A stretch of 5,352 nt of DNA. Source: a bacterium (GTDB taxonomy: Bacteria > Planctomycetota > Planctomycetia > Pirellulales > Pirellulaceae). The notes below the pieces were generated by a model. It made no database searches. It had not been told where the DNA came from and worked only from the letters and a program-made list of their open reading frames with translations. How positions within the stretch are numbered: the stretch's first letter is position 1; the number at the start of each line of letters is the position of its first letter. Shown here one piece after another: positions 1 to 5,109 of this stretch. A program made the translations under genes and the position numbers. The stretch lies in contig JAUIHJ010000598.1 of NCBI GenBank assembly GCA_030432015.1, positions 1 through 5,352 on the forward strand, written 5' to 3'.

Positions 1-161
1 GCGGCATAGAGGAAATCCTCCTGAGGGCCAAGTTGCACGGCGACCGGATGGCGAGCCTGAGTTGGCAACTCGGCGGCCACGCGGGAGGCGCTGCTGACGG
101 TCAGTGCAACGACCGCAACCGCCGCCCAGGACCAGCCGAGCGGAAAGAGGCAAGTTTTCAT
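1..161 (-). CDS. N-terminal part of a secreted protein of unknown function (runs off the left edge)
   Basis: Reading the minus strand from the ATG at 161 gives 53 complete codons with no stop before the window edge. The first 30 residues form a textbook Sec signal peptide: a short positive start (MKT), a hydrophobic core at about residues 12-22 (WAAVAVVALTV), and a likely signal peptidase I site after Val28-Ala29-Ala30. The mature protein would begin ELPTQARHP and is therefore probably exported to the periplasm or outside. Only about 23 mature residues are visible and I recognise no domain in them. No Shine-Dalgarno sequence precedes the ATG; the start was chosen because the signal peptide begins exactly there. 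The gene is divergent from the HAD-phosphatase gene, with 296 bp between them. The gene call rests on the signal peptide and the open frame; function is unknown. Confidence 0.72.
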   Translation of the reverse strand, partial: MKTCLFPLGWSWAAVAVVALTVSSASRVAAELPTQARHPVAVQLGPQEDFLYA

Positions 162-233
162 GGGTTGACCCACTGGCGATGAACGATTGAACCGACCGAC
201 ACAGATGCGAAGGCCCCACCTTTAACAGCCCAA

Positions 234-245
234 GAAACTAGTTTC
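234..245. promoter_or_regulatory. Perfect 12-bp palindrome in the divergent intergenic region (possible operator)
   Basis: The sequence GAAACTAGTTTC is its own reverse complement over all 12 bases. It lies between two divergent genes, 73 bp upstream of the secreted-protein start and 213 bp upstream of the HAD gene start. Such symmetry can mark a dimeric repressor site, but a 6-bp half-site arises by chance about once per 4 kb, so this is a weak call. No recognised regulator motif matches. Confidence 0.2.
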
Positions 246-260
246 GCAGATGGCAACTTT

Positions 261-309
261 GTGAACAAGGCAATTCACGATCCGGCACACCATTCCCGGT
301 CACAACCGG
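261..309. repeat. Two short inverted repeats in the divergent intergenic region
   Basis: GTGAA (261-265) and TTCAC (274-278) form a 5-bp dyad around an 8-bp spacer. CCGGT (296-300) and ACCGG (305-309) form a second 5-bp dyad around CACA. Together with the perfect palindrome at 234-245 they give three symmetric elements in 76 bp. Each is short enough to be chance. The rest of the 162-457 interval shows no small ORF, RNA gene or strong promoter that I can support. Confidence 0.2.
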
Positions 310-457
310 TCGCGAAGCGATGCCTGCAACGTTAAACTCTGGTTCTCCCGTTGAAGCCCGCAGTGGTGGGGGACGTCTGGCGTTGATTGCCGCACCGGCA
401 GACACGACGATTTGACCGCCTCCCTACCCATTACTCCGACTCCCCACTCGCCCACCG

Positions 458-1297
458 ATGGTGAACAAACCGAACTCCACGGCCGACACCCCGATTGAGA
501 TCATTCGCGACGATTTTCGCGGACGGACCTTTCGCGCGACCATCTTCGACTTCGACGGCACGCTGTCGTTGTTGCGCCGGAACTGGCAAGATGTGATGAT
601 CCCCATGATGGTCGAAATCCTTGCGGCGACCGGGACGACCGAAACACGTGACGAACTGACGGCGCTGGTCGAATCATTCGTGATGCGACTCAATGGCCGG
701 CAGACGATCTACCAGATGATTCAACTGGCCGAAGAAGTCCGGCAACGAGGTGCCTCGCCTCAGGACCCGTTGGACTACAAACGGCAGTATCACGATCTGT
801 TGTGGCAACAAGTTGGAGGACGCGTCGAGGCGGTTCGCACCGGCGCGATCCCGGCCGAGTCGATGACGGTTCCGGGATCCCATCGACTGTTGTCGCAGCT
901 TCGCCAGCGCGGAATCGAGCTCTATCTTGCCTCGGGAACGGACTTGACCTACGTTGCCGACGAGGTTGCCGTGCTGGGTCTGGAAGCGTTTTTTGGATCG
1001 CGTGTCTACGGCGCGGTGGACGACTACAAGCGGTTCTCCAAGGCGCTCGTCATCCAACGCATGATCACCGATGCAGAATTCGCGCCGGATCAAATCTTGG
1101 GTTTTGGAGACGGCTTCGTCGAAATCGAAGAGATCAAACGCGTCGGCGGCACGGCAGTCGGCGTGGCCAGCAACGAATCCACGCGTACGGGAGTCGATCG
1201 CTGGAAACGCGAACGGCTGATTCAAGCTGGTGCGGACATCATCATTGGGGACTACCGACAGCAGGACATCTTGTTCGCGACGCTGGGGCTCTCATGA
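458..1297 (+). CDS. HAD-superfamily hydrolase (phosphoglycolate phosphatase-like)
   Basis: A 279-residue cytoplasmic protein of the haloacid dehalogenase superfamily, predicted to hydrolyse a small phosphorylated metabolite. Motif I is FDFDGT (residues 30-35), with nucleophile Asp31 and acid/base Asp33. Motif II is Ser159 in LYLASGT. Motif III is probably Lys191 or Lys195. Motif IV is GFGDG (215-219) with Asp218, followed by acidic Glu222, Glu224 and Glu225. The mostly helical stretch of about residues 40-135 between motifs I and II fits a C1-type cap, as in phosphoglycolate phosphatases, so a small soluble substrate is likely. All catalytic residues are present. The ATG at 458 leaves about 25 residues before the core and has no Shine-Dalgarno sequence. 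The stop overlaps the next gene's start (ATGA), implying translational coupling with the deoxyhypusine-synthase-like gene. The superfamily call is firm; the substrate is unknown. Given the kinase two genes on, a sugar phosphate is a reasonable guess. Confidence 0.9.
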   Translation: MVNKPNSTADTPIEIIRDDFRGRTFRATIFDFDGTLSLLRRNWQDVMIPMMVEILAATGTTETRDELTALVESFVMRLNGRQTIYQMIQLAEEVRQRGASPQDPLDYKRQYHDLLWQQVGGRVEAVRTGAIPAESMTVPGSHRLLSQLRQRGIELYLASGTDLTYVADEVAVLGLEAFFGSRVYGAVDDYKRFSKALVIQRMITDAEFAPDQILGFGDGFVEIEEIKRVGGTAVGVASNESTRTGVDRWKRERLIQAGADIIIGDYRQQDILFATLGLS

Positions 1298-2298
1298 GTG
1301 CATTTCCTCAATTTGACCGTAGCCGCCTGATGGTCAAACCGCTGAGCGAGCGGATACACGACCTCTCGCATAGCAGCCTCTTGCCGCTCGACGCGACGCC
1401 CGCGGCGCTGGGCGGTCCGGCGATGCGCGATCTTGCCACGCTGGGCCAGCGCCTGGTCGCGGCCAGACAACGTGGTGCCGCGACCTTGGTCCTGATGGGC
1501 GCCCATGTGCTTCGTGCCGGGGTGCAGCGTCAGTTGATCGATCTGATGGAACGAGGCTTGATTACGCATGTCGGCATGAATGGCGCAGGGCCGATTCACG
1601 ATTACGAACTGGCCCGGATTGGCGCAACGACCGAGAGCGTCGCGCGCTACATTCGCACGGGCGAATTCGGGCTGTGGCGGGAGACGGGTGAAATCAACGA
1701 CATCATTCGCGAGGGAGCGGCGTCCGGCATGGGGCTGGGAGAATCCGTCGGTCAGGCGATCCTGGCGAGTGACTTTCCCCATCGTGACACCAGCGTTCTG
1801 GCCGCCGGCGTGCGGCTCGGCATTCCGGTGACCTCCCACGTGGGGATCGGTTACGACATTCTTCACGAACATCCAAACTTTGATGCGGCCGCCTGCGGTC
1901 AGGCCAGCTACCGTGACTTCTTGACGGTTTGTGACAGCGTCGAACGGCTTGAAGGAGGCGTCTTCCTCTGCCTCGGCTCCGCCGTGATGGGGCCCGAGGT
2001 CTACCTGAAGGCACTCGCGATGGCGCGAAATGTCGCTCATCAAGAGGGACGCAAGATCGCGCAGTTCACGACCGCCGCGTTCGACCTGATTCCGATTGAA
2101 GGGGACTTCCGCGAAGAGGCCTCAAAGTCAAACCCTCAGTATTACTATCGTCCCTGGAAGACGATTCTGGTTCGAACCGTCGCCGATGGCGGTGAGAGCC
2201 TCTATGTGTGTGGCGACCACCGCCAGGCGATCCCCCTGCTTCGCCAGGCGGCCTTGGATGCCGAGGCGTCAGCCGGCGACACGCTTCGCGACGAATAG
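1294..2298 (+). CDS. Deoxyhypusine synthase-like protein (bacterial NAD-fold family, function unknown)
   Basis: A 334-residue cytoplasmic protein. It resembles the bacterial branch of the deoxyhypusine synthase family: the GAHVLRAG region (69-76), LIDLMERG (81-88), NGAGPIHDYE (96-105), GEFGLWRETGEIND (123-136), HVGIGYDILHEHP (182-194), LEGGVFLCLGSAV (219-231) and a C-terminal YYYRPWKTILVR block (283-294) followed by DHRQAIPLL (308-316). Family members bind NAD in a Rossmann-like fold; true synthases use it to transfer aminobutyl from spermidine to a lysine of eIF5A. Here the stretch where synthases carry the GVPK(N/H) catalytic lysine reads GSAVMGPEVYLK, without that motif, and bacteria lack eIF5A. 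It is therefore unlikely to be a genuine deoxyhypusine synthase. The start is the ATG at 1294, four bases overlapping the HAD stop; the same frame is open back to 802, but that upstream translation is an Arg-rich shadow of the HAD gene. Family assignment is good; the reaction is unknown. Confidence 0.85.
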   Translation: MSAFPQFDRSRLMVKPLSERIHDLSHSSLLPLDATPAALGGPAMRDLATLGQRLVAARQRGAATLVLMGAHVLRAGVQRQLIDLMERGLITHVGMNGAGPIHDYELARIGATTESVARYIRTGEFGLWRETGEINDIIREGAASGMGLGESVGQAILASDFPHRDTSVLAAGVRLGIPVTSHVGIGYDILHEHPNFDAAACGQASYRDFLTVCDSVERLEGGVFLCLGSAVMGPEVYLKALAMARNVAHQEGRKIAQFTTAAFDLIPIEGDFREEASKSNPQYYYRPWKTILVRTVADGGESLYVCGDHRQAIPLLRQAALDAEASAGDTLRDE

Positions 2299-2333
2299 CG
2301 GCCACTTGTTTCCCACACGGCAGCATTGATTCG

Positions 2334-3359
2334 ATGATCGACATCGCCCGACTGCAACACGTTCTTGGTCATGCTCCTAAACTCAAGATCGCGCTCTTGG
2401 GTGACTTGTTCCTGGACCGTTATCTGGAAATCGATCCCGCGCACAGCGAAACGTCCATCGAAACCGGTCTCGAGGCCTACCAGGTCGAACGGATTCGAAA
2501 TTCGCCTGGGGCGTTGGGAACCGTCATGAATAACCTGGCGGCGATTGGCGTGGGCCAGCTGGTCCCGATCACCGTGATTGGTGACGATGGCCATGGCGAC
2601 GACCTGTTGCGTGAGCTGCGGAAATTGCCCTGCGATCCGAACCATGTGCTGCGCGATCCCCAGCGGTTAACGCCCACCTACATGAAGCCGATGCGGTTGG
2701 ATCCGGACGGAACATCGCGGGAGATGAACCGGATTGACTTGCGAACACGGGGGCCGCTCACGGCCGCGACTTGCCAGCAGTTAGCGGACGCGCTCTGCAT
2801 GGCATTCGCGCATTGTGATGGCCTGATCGTTCTGGATCAGGTGAATGAATCCGACTGGGGCGTGGTCAACCAACACATCCGCAACGTGCTCGCCGATCTC
2901 ATGGCGGCGACGCCCGAACGGCTGGTGTTCATTGATAGTCGCACGCATCTTGATCAGTTCGCCGACGGGGTGTTGAAGGCCAACCACGACGAATTGGCTG
3001 CACTGACATCAACACCCAACCGTGACGCGGCGGACGTCTCCGCCGCCGCGCGTCAACTCTCAGAGAGAAGCGGGCGTCCCGTTTTCTGCACCTTGGGAGC
3101 TGATGGAATCATGGTGGCGTGCCCTGGGCAAGTGCCGGCGATCATCCCTGGCGTTCCAGTCTCTGGCCCGACAGACATTGTGGGTGCTGGTGACAGTGCC
3201 ACCAGCGGAATCGTGACGGCCCTGCTCAGTGACGTCAGTGAAACCGTCGCTGCCCAATTCGGAAACCTGGTGGCGTCGATTACGGTTCAGCAACTAGGAA
3301 CGACCGGCACGGCGACGCCCGCGCAGCTCCTGGCCCGCTGCCGGGAATTGCAGCGCTAG
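2334..3359 (+). CDS. PfkB-family carbohydrate kinase, RfaE/HldE kinase-domain-like
   Basis: A 341-residue cytoplasmic ribokinase-fold enzyme predicted to phosphorylate a sugar or related small molecule with ATP. The N-terminus has the strand-plus-motif ALLGDLFLDRY (20-30), matching the GDxxLDRY motif of heptose-7-phosphate kinases. The substrate-loop region SPGALGTVMNNLAAIG (57-72) replaces the usual PGGAANV...LG. KANHDEL (215-221) matches the TPN/KPNxxEL segment. The second PfkB signature, DIVGAGD (281-287), supplies the anion hole and catalytic base Asp287. The length fits one kinase domain; the nucleotidyltransferase half of bifunctional HldE is absent. The ATG at 2334 was chosen because it directly precedes the fold; the frame is open to 2208, but that part overlaps the upstream gene and reads as shadow. 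It lies 35 bp after the previous gene in the same direction, so co-transcription is likely. ADP-heptose synthesis is possible but no other heptose genes are visible. Confidence 0.87.
   Translation: MIDIARLQHVLGHAPKLKIALLGDLFLDRYLEIDPAHSETSIETGLEAYQVERIRNSPGALGTVMNNLAAIGVGQLVPITVIGDDGHGDDLLRELRKLPCDPNHVLRDPQRLTPTYMKPMRLDPDGTSREMNRIDLRTRGPLTAATCQQLADALCMAFAHCDGLIVLDQVNESDWGVVNQHIRNVLADLMAATPERLVFIDSRTHLDQFADGVLKANHDELAALTSTPNRDAADVSAAARQLSERSGRPVFCTLGADGIMVACPGQVPAIIPGVPVSGPTDIVGAGDSATSGIVTALLSDVSETVAAQFGNLVASITVQQLGTTGTATPAQLLARCRELQR
3336..3355. terminator. GC-rich hairpin at the 3' end of the kinase gene (weak terminator candidate)
   Basis: CGCTGC (3336-3341) and GCAGCG (3350-3355) form a perfect 6-bp stem around an 8-nt loop, ending two bases before the TAG stop. 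The two convergent operons leave only 4 bp between stop codons, so any terminator must overlap coding sequence, which is why this hairpin is worth listing. No T-tract follows on either strand, so it does not meet the usual intrinsic-terminator pattern. Confidence 0.2.
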
Positions 3360-3363
3360 GCCA

Positions 3364-3660
3364 TCACGTCCCACGCGTCATCGCGACATAAATGAGAAAA
3401 CTCAACCATCCGGCCCAGAGTGACCCTGCGCCGACCAGGAGTGCCAACTGGTAGCGGCGTGGTTCTGTCGCGACGGGCGGCGGTGTGAAGGTGACGCGGC
3501 TTACCTCTGTGTGCTCGGCAAGCCCCTGCTTCGACGACGGTTGGTCAGGCGACGTTGGTTGAGAGGACGGCTGTGGTGGCAATCGGCCATCCGGAGATAC
3601 GGATCGCGAACGTGCGGCGGGGTCGGCTGCGCGAGTCGTTCGCTGACGGCGTTTTGACAT
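3364..3660 (-). CDS. Small single-span membrane protein of unknown function
   Basis: A 98-residue protein I do not recognise. The N-terminus is strongly basic (MSKRRQRTTR). Residues 23-45 form a low-complexity, probably disordered segment rich in Pro, Ser and Gln. Near the C-terminus, after Arg68-Arg69, a hydrophobic stretch at about 72-94 (LALLVGAGSLWAGWLSFLIY and on) forms one likely transmembrane helix, ending in TRGT. The basic residues before the helix favour an N-in, tail-anchored-like orientation. Its ATG lies one base after the stop of the Minf_1886-family gene (TGA-T-ATG), so it is almost certainly translated from the same mRNA as ricT. It has no Shine-Dalgarno sequence and presumably depends on re-initiation. 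Its stop faces the kinase gene's stop 4 bp away. That it is real rests on operon position and the plausible membrane segment; the function is unknown. Confidence 0.7.
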   Translation of the reverse strand: MSKRRQRTTRAADPAARSRSVSPDGRLPPQPSSQPTSPDQPSSKQGLAEHTEVSRVTFTPPPVATEPRRYQLALLVGAGSLWAGWLSFLIYVAMTRGT

Positions 3661-3661
3661 A

Positions 3662-4111
3662 TCACGCGTCGTCCGTCATCGTGATGACGTAGCTCCGACG
3701 AAAGACATGGTCGAAATCATAGACGTCATCAAAGTCTTCAAGACGATCGGTCTCCGATTTCGTCATTTCGCCAATTTCGATCAGGTTGTAAACAATTTCG
3801 CCGAAGTCGCGGGTCGTTCCGACACGCCAATTCTTGAGTACAACCTGGGCCATCAATCCATACATTTCCTGCGCGTATTGCCGGCACGCCTCGCATAGCT
3901 GCTGGCCGGTGAGGTGCGACTGCTCGGCCATCTCGTCGGGTTCGAATTCGCCTTCGACTCCATACGGGCGCGGGCGGCCAAGATCCAACTCGAACTCGGC
4001 GAAGACCAATGCCTGCTGGACAAACAGGTAGGCATCCAGATGGTATCGGCCATCCTGCTTCGCCATCTCGGCGATTGGCTTGAGCGATTTTGACATGGTG
4101 TATCGCGTCAT
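3662..4111 (-). CDS. Minf_1886 family protein
   Basis: A 149-residue soluble protein matching the Minf_1886 family, an uncharacterised family. Recognisable blocks are DGRYHLDAYLFVQQAL (20-35), HLTGQQLCEACRQYA (66-80), YGLMAQVVLKNW (84-95), TRDFGEIVYNLIE (100-112), and the C-terminal TKSETDRLEDFDDVYDFD (117-134) before FRRSY. The composition is acidic and helical, with no signal peptide or membrane segment. No catalytic motif is evident; Cys73 and Cys76 form a CxxC-like pair, but I do not know that it is conserved. The ATG at 4111 overlaps the ricT stop (ATGA), which favours this start; an ATG at 4096 would also give a family-like N-terminus. The gene is translationally coupled to ricT upstream and followed after one base by a small membrane protein, suggesting joint function. 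The family assignment is from memory of its signature segments; the biochemical role is unknown. Confidence 0.85.
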   Translation of the reverse strand: MTRYTMSKSLKPIAEMAKQDGRYHLDAYLFVQQALVFAEFELDLGRPRPYGVEGEFEPDEMAEQSHLTGQQLCEACRQYAQEMYGLMAQVVLKNWRVGTTRDFGEIVYNLIEIGEMTKSETDRLEDFDDVYDFDHVFRRSYVITMTDDA

Positions 4112-4923
4112 CGTTTTTTCTTAATGACTGACAAGACTTCAGAGGCATCAATCAAGACGCGTCGATTATCTTCGGTCGAAACCAATAGCTGTTGGGTCAG
4201 GATTTCCTGGTTCAAGATCCGCGCGCGGCCGTTGGCGGTGACCACATCGGCACCGACGGGAGGCAACTCCTTTTGCAGTTCGGCGTACGTGTCGTATTCG
4301 TAACGCAGGCAGCATTTCAACCGACCGCAACGGCCGGAGATTTTGGTGGGGTCCAATGTGGCCTTTTGCAATTTGGCCATCTTCATCGACACGGGTGGCA
4401 TTTTGGAGAGGTGTGTGTTGCAGCAAACGGGCTTACCACAATCACCATAATCGGCCAGCAACTTGGCTTCGTCGCGGACGCCAATCTGCCGCATCTCAAT
4501 TCGCGTTTGCAACTCGGCCGCGAGCGTCTTGACCAGTTCGCGGAAGTCGACGCGTTGCTCTGCGAGATAATAAACCACAATCCGCTCGCCACCGAACAGG
4601 TGTTCGATCTCGACAAGCTCCATGTCGAGGCCTAACTCCTTGACAACCCGTTTACAGGTTTCGAATTCGGTCGGTTCCCGAGATTGGATGTGACTGTGCT
4701 CGTTGACATCTTCGGCGGTCAGCAATCTCAGGACTTGACCGTGAGTTGGGTCCTTAATGGCGCTTAGCGCTTGGGGTGTGGCTTCGCAAAGAATACTGCC
4801 GACTTCTAGGCCACGATTGGTCCGGGCAACGACTTCATTGCCGCGAACGTACCGATCACCGCCGCGGGTCGACAAGACACCCAGCGTTCGCATGGATCCA
4901 AAGCGGACAACGTATTTTGGCAT
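4108..4923 (-). CDS. ricT: PSP1 domain-containing regulatory Fe-S protein RicT (YaaT)
   Basis: A 271-residue cytoplasmic protein of the RicT/YaaT (PSP1) family. In Bacillus, RicT forms a complex with RicA and RicF that binds Fe-S clusters and promotes RNase Y-dependent mRNA maturation, competence and sporulation. The N-terminal MPKYVVRFG leads into a beta-rich part with VVARTNRGLEVG (31-42). The PSP1 core includes FGGERIVVYYLAEQRVDFRE (110-129). Two cysteine clusters follow: CGKPVCC (162-168; Cys162, 167, 168) and GRCGRLKCCLRYE (197-209; Cys199, 204, 205), separated by PVSMKMAKLQKATLDPTKIS, which is family-typical. All six cysteines are present. The ATG at 4923 gives the family-like MPKYVV start; a GTG at 4932 would add three residues. 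The frame ends in the ATGA overlap with the Minf_1886 gene. RicA and RicF are not in the window, so whether the Bacillus complex exists here is unknown. Confidence 0.93.
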   Translation of the reverse strand: MPKYVVRFGSMRTLGVLSTRGGDRYVRGNEVVARTNRGLEVGSILCEATPQALSAIKDPTHGQVLRLLTAEDVNEHSHIQSREPTEFETCKRVVKELGLDMELVEIEHLFGGERIVVYYLAEQRVDFRELVKTLAAELQTRIEMRQIGVRDEAKLLADYGDCGKPVCCNTHLSKMPPVSMKMAKLQKATLDPTKISGRCGRLKCCLRYEYDTYAELQKELPPVGADVVTANGRARILNQEILTQQLLVSTEDNRRVLIDASEVLSVIKKKR

Positions 4924-5109
4924 TGAAGACACACCGACCCGTTGCGATTATTCCCGGCGGAGCCGCCATATCGCGACCAAAGCCAGATCCCGCCGCTACG
5001 TTGCACCTGCGAGGGGACTGGTATCAGTCGAGTATACAAGCGGACCGTAAGCCCCGAAAGGTGACCTGGGTAACTGCCCCTCTCGCATCACCAGGGCCTG
5101 CGGTCAGGA
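4924..5109 (-). promoter_or_regulatory. ricT upstream region with a possible -10 element
   Basis: This 186-bp gap separates the upstream Lys/Ala/Glu-rich gene from ricT, both on the minus strand, and probably holds the promoter of the ricT operon. Read on the minus strand it contains TATACT (plus positions 5036-5031), a 5-of-6 match to a sigma70-type -10 box, about 107 nt before the ATG. No good -35 box lies at the usual distance (TTTCGG at 17 bp). There is also a short GGCGG-AG-CCGCC inverted repeat (4956-4967) in the leader. No Shine-Dalgarno sequence precedes the ATG. Confidence 0.25.
5065..5095 (-). terminator. Imperfect hairpin downstream of the Lys/Ala/Glu-rich gene (weak terminator candidate)
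   Basis: On the minus strand, CCTGGTGA (5095-5088) can pair with TTACCCAGG (5073-5065) if one C is bulged and one G-T wobble is allowed, leaving a 14-nt loop. It begins 14 nt after the stop codon of the upstream gene, the right place for a terminator. No T-run follows, so it is a poor intrinsic-terminator match. Confidence 0.18.

Noticed and set aside
383..411. Possible sigma70-type promoter for the HAD cassette (TTGATT, 17-bp spacer, GACGAT)
   Set aside because: The -10 hexamer matches only three of six consensus bases, no better than chance in this composition.
674..1225. 183-residue open frame on the minus strand
   Set aside because: Antisense to the HAD gene with its conserved catalytic motifs; a typical GC-rich shadow frame.
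802..1293. Open frame extending the deoxyhypusine-synthase-like protein about 164 residues upstream
   Set aside because: The extension lies wholly inside the HAD gene in another frame and translates to Arg/Gly-rich sequence without family similarity; the ATGA start at 1294 fits the family and the operon.
1252..2043. 263-residue open frame on the minus strand
   Set aside because: It is antisense to the deoxyhypusine-synthase-like gene, which has clear family motifs; its own translation shows no recognisable domain.
1294..2298. Naming the middle gene as deoxyhypusine synthase (dys)
   Set aside because: The catalytic lysine motif is missing and the bacterial host should have no eIF5A substrate.
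2202..2645. 147-residue open frame on the minus strand across the kinase start
   Set aside because: It overlaps the kinase N-terminal motifs and the end of the previous gene on the opposite strand, with no domain of its own.
3738..4151. 137-residue open frame on the minus strand in another frame
   Set aside because: It overlaps the Minf_1886-family gene and the end of ricT; the translation is rich in Arg, Pro and Trp and lacks family similarity.
4192..4635. 147-residue open frame on the plus strand
   Set aside because: Antisense to ricT, whose cysteine clusters and PSP1 segments are unmistakable.
4956..4967. GGCGG-AG-CCGCC as a terminator or riboswitch stem upstream of ricT
   Set aside because: The two-base loop cannot close with all five pairs and there is no T-tract or wider conserved fold; left as a minor remark in the leader entry.
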